A stretch of DNA of 24,831 nt from JAEUOS01 sp040382235 (GCA_040382235.1 JBEIFV010000086.1:1-24831), one strand, 5' to 3'; counted from the first letter of the stretch, positions 7,056 to 15,154 are shown. The notes: a model not told the origin generated them from the letters alone. Program-made: numbers and translations.

Positions 7056-7125
7056 GGCCTGATTCTCGCAAAAGTCTCTTGCCTGGCAGTCAGAGCGCGG
7101 CACGCCCGCGCGGCCCGGGTGGATT

Positions 7126-7812
7126 TTATGTTGTCTCGACAATGCTGTTGTCGATGCGGCCCTGGCGCAGGTGAATGCGCCGGTCGCAGCGGGTGGCGAT
7201 GTTCAGGTCGTGCGTCACCAGTACCAGCGTGGTGCCAAGCTCGGCATTGAGGCCGAACAGCAAATCGATGATGGTGGCGCCGGTAACCGTGTCGAGATTG
7301 CCGGTCGGTTCATCGGCAAACAGAATCTTCGGCCGCGGCGCGAACGCGCGCGCCACCGCCACCCGCTGTTGCTCACCGCCCGACAAGTGCTTCGGGTAGT
7401 GGGCCAGGCGCTCGCCCAAGCCCACCCTAGTCAGGGTTTCACGCGCCTCGCTGCGCGCATCGCTGCGGCCGGCCAGTTCCAGTGGCAACATCACGTTTTC
7501 CAAGGCATTCAGATGTGGCATCAACTGAAAGGCCTGGAATACGAAGCCGACCAGGCGGCCACGCAACGCAGCTCGCCCGTCCTCGTCCAGCGCGAACAGG
7601 TCAAGGCCGTCGATGAGAACGCCGCCACCGGTGGGGGTATCGAGACCGGCCAGCAGCGACAGCAAGGTGGATTTGCCTGAGCCCGACGCGCCCACGATCG
7701 CCAGCGATTCGCCCGCGCTGACGTCGAGATCAATCTCATGCAGAATGACGAGCGGCGAATCGCCGTTGGGCACCGACTTGGTCAGCCCCCGTACTTCAAT
7801 GATGTTGCGCAC
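7126..7812 (-). CDS. ybbA: YbbA-type ABC transporter ATP-binding protein
   Basis: A 228-residue MacB/LolD-class ABC ATPase. Motifs are Walker A GASGSGKST (41-49), Q-loop VFQAFQ (Gln93), signature LSGGEQQR (143-150), Walker B ILFADEPTGNLD (163-174) and H-loop VTHD (His201). The start is GTG 7812 with AGGGA six bases upstream; the longer frame upstream overlaps tesA and is not family-like. The divergent tesA starts only 14 bp away, the same ybbA/tesA pair seen in many proteobacteria. In those the ATPase works with the large permease YbbP, thought to handle lipids or hydrophobic exports. No permease follows here: the next gene is an amidohydrolase. The promoters of both divergent genes must overlap coding sequence. 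Confidence 0.9.
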   Translation of the reverse strand: MRNIIEVRGLTKSVPNGDSPLVILHEIDLDVSAGESLAIVGASGSGKSTLLSLLAGLDTPTGGGVLIDGLDLFALDEDGRAALRGRLVGFVFQAFQLMPHLNALENVMLPLELAGRSDARSEARETLTRVGLGERLAHYPKHLSGGEQQRVAVARAFAPRPKILFADEPTGNLDTVTGATIIDLLFGLNAELGTTLVLVTHDLNIATRCDRRIHLRQGRIDNSIVETT

Positions 7813-7826
7813 TTCAATCCCTGCCC

Positions 7827-8477
7827 ATGAAAAGTTTCCTGACCGCCTGGTTTTTCGCACTGGCAACATTGACCGCGCTGGCAATACCCGACCCCGGCCA
7901 CGCTGCGGCGGGCAAGACACCGGTAATCCTGGTCTATGGAGACAGCCTGTCGGCGGAATACGGCTTGCCGCGCGGCGCGGGATGGGCTGCCTTGATGGAG
8001 CAAAGGCTCAAGCAACTGAAATTGAATTATAGCGTCGCCAATGCCAGCATCAGCGGGGAAACCACCGCCGGAGGCGCTGCCCGCATCAATGCCGAACTCG
8101 CGCGCATCCGGCCGGCGATCGTGATTATCGAACTGGGTGGCAACGACGGCTTGCGCGGCCTGGCGCTGGCCGCGACCCGCGCCAACCTTGAGTCGATGAT
8201 CGAGGCGGCTTTGAAGAGCGGTGCGCGGGTATTGCTGTGCGGCATGCAGTTGCCGCCCAACTATGGCCGCGACTTCACCGAGCGTTTTCGCGCCATGTAT
8301 GGCGAGTTGGCCAAACGGCATAAAGTGGCCCTGCTGCCGTTTTTCCTCGAAGGCATCGGCGAACGGCGCGAATTGTTCCAGTCCGACGGCATTCACCCGG
8401 TGGCTGAAGCGCAGCCGCGCATCCTCGACAACGTGTGGACCGAACTGGCGCCGCTGCTCAAGACGCCACGCAAGTAA
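7827..8477 (+). CDS. tesA: TesA: thioesterase I / arylesterase / lysophospholipase L1 (SGNH hydrolase)
   Basis: The protein has 216 residues with a cleavable signal peptide (hydrophobic ~4-20, cleavage likely near AAA at 26-28), hence periplasmic. The four SGNH blocks are visible: GDSLS with nucleophile Ser40, SGETT (Gly77), GGNDGLRG with Asn106, and DGIHP with catalytic Asp187 and His190. It hydrolyses acyl-CoA, aryl esters and lysophospholipids in well-studied relatives. It is divergent from ybbA, which supports orthology with the enterobacterial locus. ATG 7827 is the only start that fits the signal peptide. Confidence 0.93.
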   Translation: MKSFLTAWFFALATLTALAIPDPGHAAAGKTPVILVYGDSLSAEYGLPRGAGWAALMEQRLKQLKLNYSVANASISGETTAGGAARINAELARIRPAIVIIELGGNDGLRGLALAATRANLESMIEAALKSGARVLLCGMQLPPNYGRDFTERFRAMYGELAKRHKVALLPFFLEGIGERRELFQSDGIHPVAEAQPRILDNVWTELAPLLKTPRK

Positions 8478-8514
8478 GCGCAGCGCGGGCGGCTCGCCCT
8501 TTCACGCTGCGCTT
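8476..8514 (+). terminator. Long inverted repeat behind tesA (possible terminator or leader hairpin)
   Basis: Perfect 10-base arms AAGCGCAGCG (8476-8485) and CGCTGCGCTT (8505-8514) start within the tesA stop codon. A small inner hairpin GGGC/GCCC (8487-8490 and 8496-8499) sits in the loop. No T-run follows on either strand, so simple intrinsic termination is doubtful. It may slow or insulate transcription between tesA and mnmH, or protect the tesA mRNA end. Confidence 0.4.
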
Positions 8515-8568
8515 AGAATTGGCGCTTGGTCGCGCCTGCAAGCGATCCCATTCCTTTCGATCCAGCGC

Positions 8569-9624
8569 TTGAGCAATTTTCCGTCTGTAGATATTAGCCG
8601 CGTGCACGAGTTCGATAGTGTCATCGACGTGCGCTCGCCCGCCGAATTTGCCCTTGACCATATTCCCGGCGCGATTTCGGCACCGGTGCTGAGCGACGAT
8701 GAGCGCGCGCGCATCGGCACACTGCACAAAGAGGCCTCCGCATTTGAGGCCAAGCGAGCCGGCGCGGCGCTGGTGGCAGCCAACATCGCACGTCACCTCG
8801 ATACGCAATTTCAGGCCAAGCCGAAATCCTGGAAACCGTTGATTTATTGCTGGCGCGGCGGCCAGCGCTCCGGGGGCATGGCCGAGATATTGAGCCGCAT
8901 CGGCTGGAAGTGCGCGCAGCTCGATGGCGGTTATCGCAGCTACCGCCGCCATGTGGTGCAGTCCTTGCACGAACTCCCGCCGACCCTTGATCTGCGCATC
9001 GTATGTGGCGTGACCGGCAGCGGAAAAAGTCGCCTGTTGCGGGCACTCGCCGCCGTCGGCGCGCAAGTGCTTGACCTCGAAGACCTGGCGCGCCATCGCG
9101 GTTCGGTGCTTGGCTCATTGCCGGGCGCCGCGCAACCCTCGCAGAAGATGTTTGAAAGCCTGGTATGCAGTGCGCTGGCGGGCTACACCCCGGGGCGCGC
9201 GTTGTTCCTTGAAGCGGAAAGCAAGAAAGTGGGCGCCGTACAGGTGCCCGATGCGCTGATGCTGCGCATGCGCGCCGCGCCCTGTCTGCGCATCGAAATG
9301 GGCCAGACGCTGCGCATAGCCCTGCTCAAGGAAGAATATGCACACTACCTGGCCGATGGCGCGGCGCTGGCCACGCAACTCGACTGCCTGGTTGCGCTCC
9401 ATGGCCACGCGCGTATCGACGAATGGAAACGCCTGTGCACCGCGGGCGCATGGAATCAACTGGTCGACCGCCTGCTTACCGAACACTACGACCCCGCCTA
9501 CCTGCGCGGCATGGCGCGCAACTATGCGGGCTATGGTGAGGCCGAAACGCTGGTCATCAACGCCATCGATGCGCCGGCCATGGAGCATGCTGCGCGAAGG
9601 GCATTGGCCATGACGGAGTCATGA
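8569..9624 (+). CDS. mnmH: tRNA 2-selenouridine/geranyl-2-thiouridine synthase MnmH (SelU)
   Basis: A 351-residue protein. The N-terminal rhodanese domain contains IDVRSPAEFALDHIPGA and the catalytic loop LIYCWRGGQRSG (Cys94), the C-W-R-G-G hallmark of this family. The C-terminal P-loop domain starts with GVTGSGKS (147-154). The enzyme replaces sulfur with selenium at U34 of tRNA-Lys, -Glu and -Gln using selenophosphate, passing through a geranylated intermediate. The start is set at TTG 8569 (MSNFPSVDIS) by length against ~360-residue homologues; GTG 8602 is the alternative, and neither has a strong ribosome site. It is a separate gene 91 bp after tesA. The selD gene that would supply selenophosphate is not in this window. 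Confidence 0.9.
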   Translation: MSNFPSVDISRVHEFDSVIDVRSPAEFALDHIPGAISAPVLSDDERARIGTLHKEASAFEAKRAGAALVAANIARHLDTQFQAKPKSWKPLIYCWRGGQRSGGMAEILSRIGWKCAQLDGGYRSYRRHVVQSLHELPPTLDLRIVCGVTGSGKSRLLRALAAVGAQVLDLEDLARHRGSVLGSLPGAAQPSQKMFESLVCSALAGYTPGRALFLEAESKKVGAVQVPDALMLRMRAAPCLRIEMGQTLRIALLKEEYAHYLADGAALATQLDCLVALHGHARIDEWKRLCTAGAWNQLVDRLLTEHYDPAYLRGMARNYAGYGEAETLVINAIDAPAMEHAARRALAMTES

Positions 9625-9724
9625 AAAACGAGCCTGTGGCACCGACGCACCGACAGTGTCAAAAGTGGATTACCGCCACGGCAGTTCGGCACCTGGCCCC
9701 GCAGCCCTTGCGTACCGTGCTCCG

Positions 9725-11617
9725 CTAATTGCCTTTCTTCTCCAGATTTTCCTTGAACACAACCACCTTGGCCCCCTGCTTGACGCTTTCGAGGTAGCCG
9801 GCGAAGTCCGCTTCGGCCTGAGCGCGGTCCAGCGCCGACTTGACCGCGGCCTGACGCCCCGGCTCGCTCGTCGCTCCCTCGCTTGCCTTGTTGATCCGGA
9901 ACAATGCGTATCCACCCGCCACCGGCGTGCCGACGATCGCCGGTAGCTTGGCTACCGGTGCGGTCATCACCGCACGCAGCGCATCCGGTGCCAGTCCTTC
10001 CGGTTTGGCGCGCGACAAGGTACGGGCAGCGCCGAACTCGACCGCTGTCGCCGACGCTTGCGCGGCCTTGAGTTTCGCTTCGCCATCCTTGCGCGCCAAC
10101 GCCGCGGCTTCCTTGCGCACCAGAGATGCCTTGATTTCGGCTTCAACCTGATCAAACGGCTTGGTGGCCTGTGGTTTGTATTCAAGCACCCGCGCCGATA
10201 CCATCACGCCGGGCGCGACTTCCACCGCTTCAGTATTGCGCTTGGCCTTGAGCGCATCGTCCGAGAACAGACGCTCAAGGACACGTGGGTGACTCAACTG
10301 GCGCGGCGGCGCAGCGCGCGAAAAAGACTCCGCCGACTGCAGCTTGAGCTTGTACTTGTCGGCAGCGGGCTTGAGGCTATCGGCCTGCTCATAGACGGTA
10401 TTGGTGAAGCCTTCGGCACTTTCGGTGAACTTCTTCTGCGCCTGCGCACGCGTCCACTCCTTCTCGATCTCGCCGCGCACCTCATCCAAGGTGCGCACCT
10501 TGCCCGCCTTGATACCGGTCAGCTTGATGACGTGGTAACCGAATTCGGATTCGACCACGTTGCTGATCTCGCCCTCCTTCATGCCGAATACTGCATCCTC
10601 GAAGGCCTTGACCATCGAGCCGCGCCCGAAACTGCCAAGACTGCCGCCCTGGGCTGCGGACCCTGGATCCTGCGAAAGCTTGGTCGCGAGCGCGGCGAAG
10701 TCGGCCCCCGGCGCCTTGACCTGCTTCAGGGTGTCCTCGGCACGCGCCTTCAGCGCCGCGCGGTCGGATTTCTCTTCGAACTTGACCAGAATGTGGCTGG
10801 CCTGACGCTGCTCTTCCTGGCGATATTTCGCGATGTTCTGGTCGTAGTAAGCCTTGATTTCCTCTTGCGGTGCGGCGAGCGACGCGGCGAGCGCCTCGAC
10901 GCTGAGCACCAGGTACTCGGCCTTGACCTCCGCCGGCCGCGCGAATTCCTTCAGATTGGCGTCGTAATAGCCGCGCACCGCCTCCGGGGCCAGCTTGACC
11001 GCGGCGGTGAAACTGTCGTCCTTGATGATGAATTCCTGCACTTCACGCTGCTCGCCCTGCGCGCGCGTGATCATCGCCTGCACCGCGCGCGGCGCGAACG
11101 CCGACTCGCCGACACCGGTATTGAGCGCCTGCATCGAAAGATCCTGACGCAAGCGGTTCTCGAATGCCTCAGGCGTATAGCCTTGCGCCGCCAGCAGCCG
11201 CGTATAGCGTTCCTTGCTGAACTGTCCACCCTCCTGTACAGCGGGGATGGCCATGATCACCTCGCGCAAGCGGTCGTCGGTGATCACCACGTTGCGCTTG
11301 ACGGCATAGGTGGTGAGCGCGCGTTGATTGACCAGCGAATCGAGCGCTGCCGTGCGCGCTTCCGGTGTGTCGAACATCGCCGGATCGAACGGGATGTTCA
11401 GATTGCGCGCCATTTCACGCTGACGTTCAAGCTGATCACGCTGCGCTTGACCGAATTCCTGCTGGGTGATCGCGTGGCCGCCCACATTTGCCACGGAAGT
11501 CGGGTCGTCTCCCATCTTGTTGTAGCCATCGATGCCGAAAAAAGCGAACGGCGGCACGATCAGCACCAACAGCAGGAACTGCATCAGGCGTTGGTGGGTA
11601 CGAATGAATTCGAACAT
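9725..11617 (-). CDS. ppiD: PpiD/SurA-type periplasmic peptidyl-prolyl isomerase
   Basis: This protein of 630 residues has an N-terminal inner-membrane anchor: MFEFIRTHQR then a hydrophobic helix at ~11-29 (VLIVPPFAFFGI). SurA_N-type helical regions (~35-200) are followed by a parvulin domain at ~272-367 with QASHILVKF, GGSLGSFGRGSMVKAFEDAVF and GYHVIKLTG, and a second chaperone lobe to the end. It assists folding of outer-membrane and secreted proteins leaving the Sec translocon. The start is chosen at ATG 11617 (canonical MFEF-IR start); the longer frame to 11665 is spurious. Downstream of hupB and two tRNAs is its usual betaproteobacterial place. A terminator lies between the tRNAs and this gene, so it likely has its own promoter. 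Confidence 0.95.
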   Translation of the reverse strand: MFEFIRTHQRLMQFLLLVLIVPPFAFFGIDGYNKMGDDPTSVANVGGHAITQQEFGQAQRDQLERQREMARNLNIPFDPAMFDTPEARTAALDSLVNQRALTTYAVKRNVVITDDRLREVIMAIPAVQEGGQFSKERYTRLLAAQGYTPEAFENRLRQDLSMQALNTGVGESAFAPRAVQAMITRAQGEQREVQEFIIKDDSFTAAVKLAPEAVRGYYDANLKEFARPAEVKAEYLVLSVEALAASLAAPQEEIKAYYDQNIAKYRQEEQRQASHILVKFEEKSDRAALKARAEDTLKQVKAPGADFAALATKLSQDPGSAAQGGSLGSFGRGSMVKAFEDAVFGMKEGEISNVVESEFGYHVIKLTGIKAGKVRTLDEVRGEIEKEWTRAQAQKKFTESAEGFTNTVYEQADSLKPAADKYKLKLQSAESFSRAAPPRQLSHPRVLERLFSDDALKAKRNTEAVEVAPGVMVSARVLEYKPQATKPFDQVEAEIKASLVRKEAAALARKDGEAKLKAAQASATAVEFGAARTLSRAKPEGLAPDALRAVMTAPVAKLPAIVGTPVAGGYALFRINKASEGATSEPGRQAAVKSALDRAQAEADFAGYLESVKQGAKVVVFKENLEKKGN

Positions 11618-11679
11618 GTCTCTAGACCATCCCAGGAAAGACGTCGTCGGCGCCGACTGATGCAAACGGGACCGTGTGT

Positions 11680-11708
11680 AAAAAAAAGCCGAACTCGCAG
11701 GTTCGGCT
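11680..11708 (-). terminator. Rho-independent terminator of the tRNA (hupB-tRNA) unit
   Basis: On the minus strand the hairpin AGCCGAAC / GTTCGGCT (8-bp perfect stem, 6-nt loop, 11708-11687) is followed directly by a run of eight T (11687-11680). It lies 15 nt downstream of the tRNA-Asp 3' end and 63 nt upstream of ppiD. Confidence 0.85.
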
Positions 11709-11722
11709 CTTCTTCTTGATGC

Positions 11723-11799
11723 TGGCGGAGTGGACGGGACTCGAACCCGCGACCCCCGGCGTGACAGGCCGGTATTCTAACCAACTGAACTACCACTCC
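11723..11799 (-). tRNA. tRNA-Asp (GTC)
   Basis: A 77-nt cloverleaf including an encoded CCA. The acceptor stem GGAGTGG pairs with CCACTCC. The D-loop has AGTTCAGTTGGTT. The anticodon loop CTGTCAC gives GTC (11765-11763), and the T-arm carries GGTTCGAGTCC. The discriminator is G. Confidence 0.97.
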
Positions 11800-11841
11800 A
11801 TGATCGATCGTATTGCGTGAACCATATCTTGCGGCTGCGCT

Positions 11842-11917
11842 TGGTGGGTGCTGACGGGATCGAACCGCCGACATTCGCCTTGTAAGGGCGACGCTCTACC
11901 AGCTGAGCTAAGCACCC
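11842..11917 (-). tRNA. tRNA-Val (TAC)
   Basis: A 76-nt cloverleaf with an encoded CCA. The acceptor GGGTGCT pairs with AGCACCC, with discriminator A. The anticodon loop CTTACAA gives TAC (11884-11882), and the T-loop is GGTTCGATCCC. It lies 42 bp upstream of tRNA-Asp and 61 bp downstream of hupB, the standard order in betaproteobacteria. Confidence 0.97.
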
Positions 11918-11978
11918 CACGCATCCAGGCTGCCCGTCAAAGTCAAACGTTTTGGGGCAACTCGTCCAGCAAAGACCA

Positions 11979-12251
11979 TTATTTTACAGCATCTTTCAAA
12001 GCTTTGCCCGGCTTGAATTTGGGCACTTTCGCAGCCGGAATCTTGATCGGCATATTGGTGCGTGGATTGCGGCCGGTGCGTTGCTTGCGCTTGGCGACCT
12101 GGAAGGTGCCGAAGCCCACCAGGGTTACGCTGCCGTTTTTTTTCAGTGTGGTCTTGACCGCGGCGACCATCGCATCGAGCGCGCGTCCGGCCGCCGCCTT
12201 GGAGATATCCGCCGCCTTCGCGATGTGCTCCACCATATCCGCCTTGTTCAT
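11979..12251 (-). CDS. hupB: DNA-binding protein HU (beta type)
   Basis: The protein has exactly 90 residues, the family length. The start is ATG 12251 (MNKADMVEHIAKAADISKA) with AAGGGGG nine bases upstream. The dimerisation helices are followed by GFGTF and the DNA-bending arm RTGRNPRTN-MPIKIPA, ending FKPGKALKDAV. It is a histone-like nucleoid protein that bends DNA non-specifically. In relatives lon lies immediately upstream; here it is replaced by a metabolic cluster. Confidence 0.97.
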   Translation of the reverse strand: MNKADMVEHIAKAADISKAAAGRALDAMVAAVKTTLKKNGSVTLVGFGTFQVAKRKQRTGRNPRTNMPIKIPAAKVPKFKPGKALKDAVK

Positions 12252-12410
12252 GCTGCTTGCCCCCTTCGAATGAATGTCAACACATGCACCGGTCCGCAAA
12301 ACCTGCGCTGCCACAAAACACACGCCCGGCGCGCCGGCCTGCGCGTGCAACGCGTTGCCCGCTTGGCCGATCAACTCTCCCCCTGCATTGCGTACGCTAT
12401 TGTCGAATTT

Positions 12411-12418
12411 ATTTTATA
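12411..12418 (-). promoter_or_regulatory. Candidate hupB -10 element
   Basis: In the 211-bp gap upstream of hupB, the only AT-rich spot on the minus strand reads TATAAAAT (12418-12411), followed by AAATT. The -35 match is poor. The gap would leave a leader of ~150 nt. Confidence 0.3.
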
Positions 12419-12462
12419 GCAATCGCCACAGCCCGTCATCCGCCCCGGCACCTTCGAAAACA

Positions 12463-13341
12463 TCAGGCCAGCGGCCCGAGACATTTGGCGAAACGTTGCG
12501 CGCAGGCATTGCCAAAATCGGTGGCCGCAAGCGCCGGCGCGCGATCATGCACTTCCAGACCCAGGCGCACTGCCGCGATGCGCTTGCCATAGCAAACCAG
12601 GTGATCAATCGATTGCATCATGAATACCACCCCCGGCAGCAGGGTGCCGTACAGTTGCAGGGCATGACTCTCGTCGCCGGCCTGCCAGGCGTCGAATACG
12701 CGCGCCTGCCAATCGAAACTGTCGACCCCGATGACCATGCCCGCGCAGCCGGCGCGCAGGTTGTCAGGCAGTTCAAGACCACCGCGACCATTGAAGACCG
12801 CCATGCCGGGGTTGGCGGCAATCACCGTGCTCATGCGCTCTGCCGGGCCTTCGCCCTTGAGCAACACGAAGTTGTCGCGCAACACGGCCAGGCGCGCGAT
12901 CGATGCCGCGCTCAAGCCAACACCGAGATACTCCGGCGCGTTCTGGATCGCGCAAGGCAGGCCGGTGCGTGTCATCACCTCGGCGAAGAAATCAAAATAA
13001 AACTGCTCGGGCCTGCCTCGATCACGTGGCGGCTGCAGAATCAGCCAGCGCGCTCCATGCGCCGCCGCGAAACCAGCCAGTTCCGCCTGCTCGTCCACCG
13101 TGTCGCCCGATATCGTGATGGCGATCGGTTTGCGACCGGCAACACCTTCGGCCAGCCAGACGATCACGTCGCGCTTTTCAAGAGCGGAAAGCTTTCCGAC
13201 TTCGGTGGCCAGCCCCAGTGCGGCGATGCCATGGCAGGGGTTGGCCACACAGGACGCGATCTGCCGCCGCATCGCGCCGCGATCAAGCCGGCCATCACGC
13301 CCGAAAAACGCATACAGAATCGGATAGATGCCGCCGAACAC
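12463..13341 (-). CDS. Dihydrodipicolinate synthase (DapA)-family lyase/aldolase, not true DapA
   Basis: The protein has 292 residues, class I aldolase TIM-barrel. GTG 13341 is preferred because AAGGGG lies six bases upstream and the length fits. The sequence begins FGGIYPILYAFF. The Schiff-base lysine is Lys162 in FVLLKGEG. At the position of the catalytic Tyr133 of DapA (normally Y-N-x-P) it has Gln133 (AIQNAPEYLG), and the A-L-G-T-T-G-E segment is ALGLATEVG. So it is probably not a lysine-biosynthesis enzyme but a lyase or dehydratase acting on a keto-acid. It starts 12 nt beyond the hydroxyacid dehydrogenase stop and is the last gene of the aldolase/dehydrogenase operon. Confidence 0.85.
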   Translation of the reverse strand: MFGGIYPILYAFFGRDGRLDRGAMRRQIASCVANPCHGIAALGLATEVGKLSALEKRDVIVWLAEGVAGRKPIAITISGDTVDEQAELAGFAAAHGARWLILQPPRDRGRPEQFYFDFFAEVMTRTGLPCAIQNAPEYLGVGLSAASIARLAVLRDNFVLLKGEGPAERMSTVIAANPGMAVFNGRGGLELPDNLRAGCAGMVIGVDSFDWQARVFDAWQAGDESHALQLYGTLLPGVVFMMQSIDHLVCYGKRIAAVRLGLEVHDRAPALAATDFGNACAQRFAKCLGPLA

Positions 13342-13352
13342 GCCAAACCCCT

Positions 13353-14372
13353 TCAGGCCAGGCCCAGCCGCGGATGCGTCAACACATCGCGATTGACCAC
13401 ATACTCGGGGCGCCGCCCGGCGAGCGCGTCGACAATGCTTTGCAGCCCGATCGACGCCATATTGTGGAAACATTCGTCGGTCCAGCACAGCGAGTGCGGG
13501 GTGACGATCACGTTATCCATGGCGAGCAGCGGGTTGGCCGGATCGACCGGCTCCTGCTCGAATACATCTGTGGCCGCGCCGGCAATACGCCCGCTCCTCA
13601 AGGCCTCGATCAAGGCCGGCTCGTCGACGATCGGCCCGCGCGCCACGTTGATGAAGTAGGCGGACCGCTTCATGCATGCGAACTGCGGCGCGCCGACCAG
13701 GTGTCGCGTGCTTTCGTTCAGAAGGCAGGTCACGACCACGAAATCGGATTGCGCAAGCAGCGTGTCGAGATCGACCTTGCGCGCGCCCATGTAGCCCAGT
13801 TCAACGCCGTTGGCATAGGGGTCGGCAGCCAGGAGTTTCAGATCGAATGGGGCGGCCATGCGCAGCAGTTCGCGTCCGATACCCCCCGCACCGATCACGC
13901 CAAGCGTGCGACCGGAAAGGCCCATGCCCATGTTGTCCATACGCTCGTTCCAGCGTCCAGTGCGCGTCAGCCTGTCCTTGAGGAACAGGCGTCCGGCCAG
14001 TGCCAGGATGAAGGTCAGGGCGATGGTGGCCACCGGCCGCGGCATGGCCGCCGGTGTATTGGTCACCAGCACGCCGGCAGCGGTCATGGCGGCCACGTCC
14101 ACCGAGTCATAGCCCACGCCGTGGCGCGCGATCACGCGCACCCTGCAATCCGCGCCGGCGACCGCCGACGCCGGCACACGCGGAGTGTTGACATAGATGG
14201 CATCGTAGGCAGCGAAATGTTCAGGCCCGAGTTGCGCAAGTTTCTGCGGCAAGTACTCCCAATCGACGGCCGGCGCGTCAGCCAGAATTTTCAGCGCCGC
14301 GCGTCCGAACGCCGGCTCGCCGCGCGAGTCGAGAATGTCGCGCGTAATCCCCACCTTGAATCGCCTGCTCAT
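13353..14372 (-). CDS. D-2-hydroxyacid dehydrogenase (NAD-dependent, phosphoglycerate-dehydrogenase-like)
   Basis: The protein has 339 residues. ATG 14372 has a strong GGAGG and overlaps the stop of the aldolase gene (ATGA), showing coupled translation. The NAD-binding Rossmann motif is GVIGAGGIG (glycines around 161-166). The catalytic triad is visible as Arg245 in NVARG, Glu274 in FEQEP and His293 in TPHSLCW. The family reduces 2-keto-acids to D-2-hydroxyacids or the reverse. Together with the HpcH-type aldolase, which makes or splits 2-keto-3-deoxy acids, it probably handles an aldol-derived hydroxy-acid. Assignment as serA proper is not supported. Confidence 0.92.
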   Translation of the reverse strand: MSRRFKVGITRDILDSRGEPAFGRAALKILADAPAVDWEYLPQKLAQLGPEHFAAYDAIYVNTPRVPASAVAGADCRVRVIARHGVGYDSVDVAAMTAAGVLVTNTPAAMPRPVATIALTFILALAGRLFLKDRLTRTGRWNERMDNMGMGLSGRTLGVIGAGGIGRELLRMAAPFDLKLLAADPYANGVELGYMGARKVDLDTLLAQSDFVVVTCLLNESTRHLVGAPQFACMKRSAYFINVARGPIVDEPALIEALRSGRIAGAATDVFEQEPVDPANPLLAMDNVIVTPHSLCWTDECFHNMASIGLQSIVDALAGRRPEYVVNRDVLTHPRLGLA

Positions 14373-15154
14373 TTCGTAGCCTCCGGAAAATCGCGCATCG
14401 CCGCGATGCCCTGTGCCAGCGCGGCCTGCAACATCAGCTGGTCTATGCCGTAGGCCAGCAACCGGTAGCCATGGCCCAGGTATTCGCGTGCCAGGTCGGC
14501 GTCGGTGGCCAGGTAGGCAGCGCTTTTGCCGTGGCTGGCGCACGCACGCGCGATGTGCCGCACGGCGGCCAGGTAATCCGGGTGCGCGAACTGCCCGGGT
14601 ATGCCCATGAAATTGGTCAGATCGAAGTGGCCAAGCCATAGTGCATCGATGCCGGCCACGGCCGCGATGGCTTCAACTTCGGCCAAGCCTTCGACCGTCT
14701 CGATTTGCGCGATCACCATGGTGCGAGCGTGCAGGGCCGCGATCTTGGACGCGACATCGCCACCCTGATAGTCGTCATGCGCGAAACCAAAAGCGGCGCC
14801 GCGCCGGCCCAATGGCGGATAGCGCGTGCAGGAAACAATGTGCGCGGCCTCTTCGGCGCTGCCGACCATCGGCACCATGATGCCGAGCGCGCCGATGTCC
14901 AGCGCGCGCGCGATGAAATGGTATTCGCCGCGCGGCACCCGCACCATCGGCACGATGCCCAGGCCGCGGCACAGCGCGAACTGGGTCTTGAGCGTCTCGA
15001 ACTCCAGCCCGGAATGCTCCATGTCGTACAGCACATAGTCGGCGCCGGCATTGCGGCAGATCTGCGGCAAGCCGGGACTGAACATCTCGAAAACCATGGC
15101 GCCGAACCCGCGGCCGCCAGCGGCGCGGGCTTCCTTCACAGGGTTTGAACGCAA
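14369..15154 (-). CDS. HpcH/HpaI-family class II (metal-dependent) pyruvate aldolase
   Basis: The protein has 261 residues. TTG 15154 is chosen because GAGGAG lies six bases upstream and the length fits; a farther TTG at 15187 adds unconserved residues. Family residues are visible: His47 in YDMEHSG, Arg72 in MVRVPRG, metal ligands Glu152 in QIETVEG and Asp178 in LGHFDLTN, and the substrate-binding RYPPLGRRG. Such enzymes split 4-hydroxy-2-keto-acids into pyruvate and an aldehyde. It is the first gene of a three-gene overlapping operon, 45 bp downstream of the NUDIX gene, so it may also be read from further upstream. The aldehyde substrate is unknown. Confidence 0.92.
   Translation of the reverse strand: MRSNPVKEARAAGGRGFGAMVFEMFSPGLPQICRNAGADYVLYDMEHSGLEFETLKTQFALCRGLGIVPMVRVPRGEYHFIARALDIGALGIMVPMVGSAEEAAHIVSCTRYPPLGRRGAAFGFAHDDYQGGDVASKIAALHARTMVIAQIETVEGLAEVEAIAAVAGIDALWLGHFDLTNFMGIPGQFAHPDYLAAVRHIARACASHGKSAAYLATDADLAREYLGHGYRLLAYGIDQLMLQAALAQGIAAMRDFPEATK

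Noticed and set aside
10058..11719. 553-codon plus-strand open frame
   Set aside because: Lies entirely antisense to ppiD; Arg/Leu/His-rich composition from a GC-rich mirror frame, no family motifs.
12463..13488. dapA (lysine biosynthesis) as gene symbol
   Set aside because: The catalytic tyrosine position is Gln and the gene sits in an aldolase/dehydrogenase operon, so the symbol was withheld.
12274..14453. Two long plus-strand frames (461 and 411 codons)
   Set aside because: Antisense to the DapA-like and hydroxyacid dehydrogenase genes, which have full catalytic motifs; the plus frames have none.
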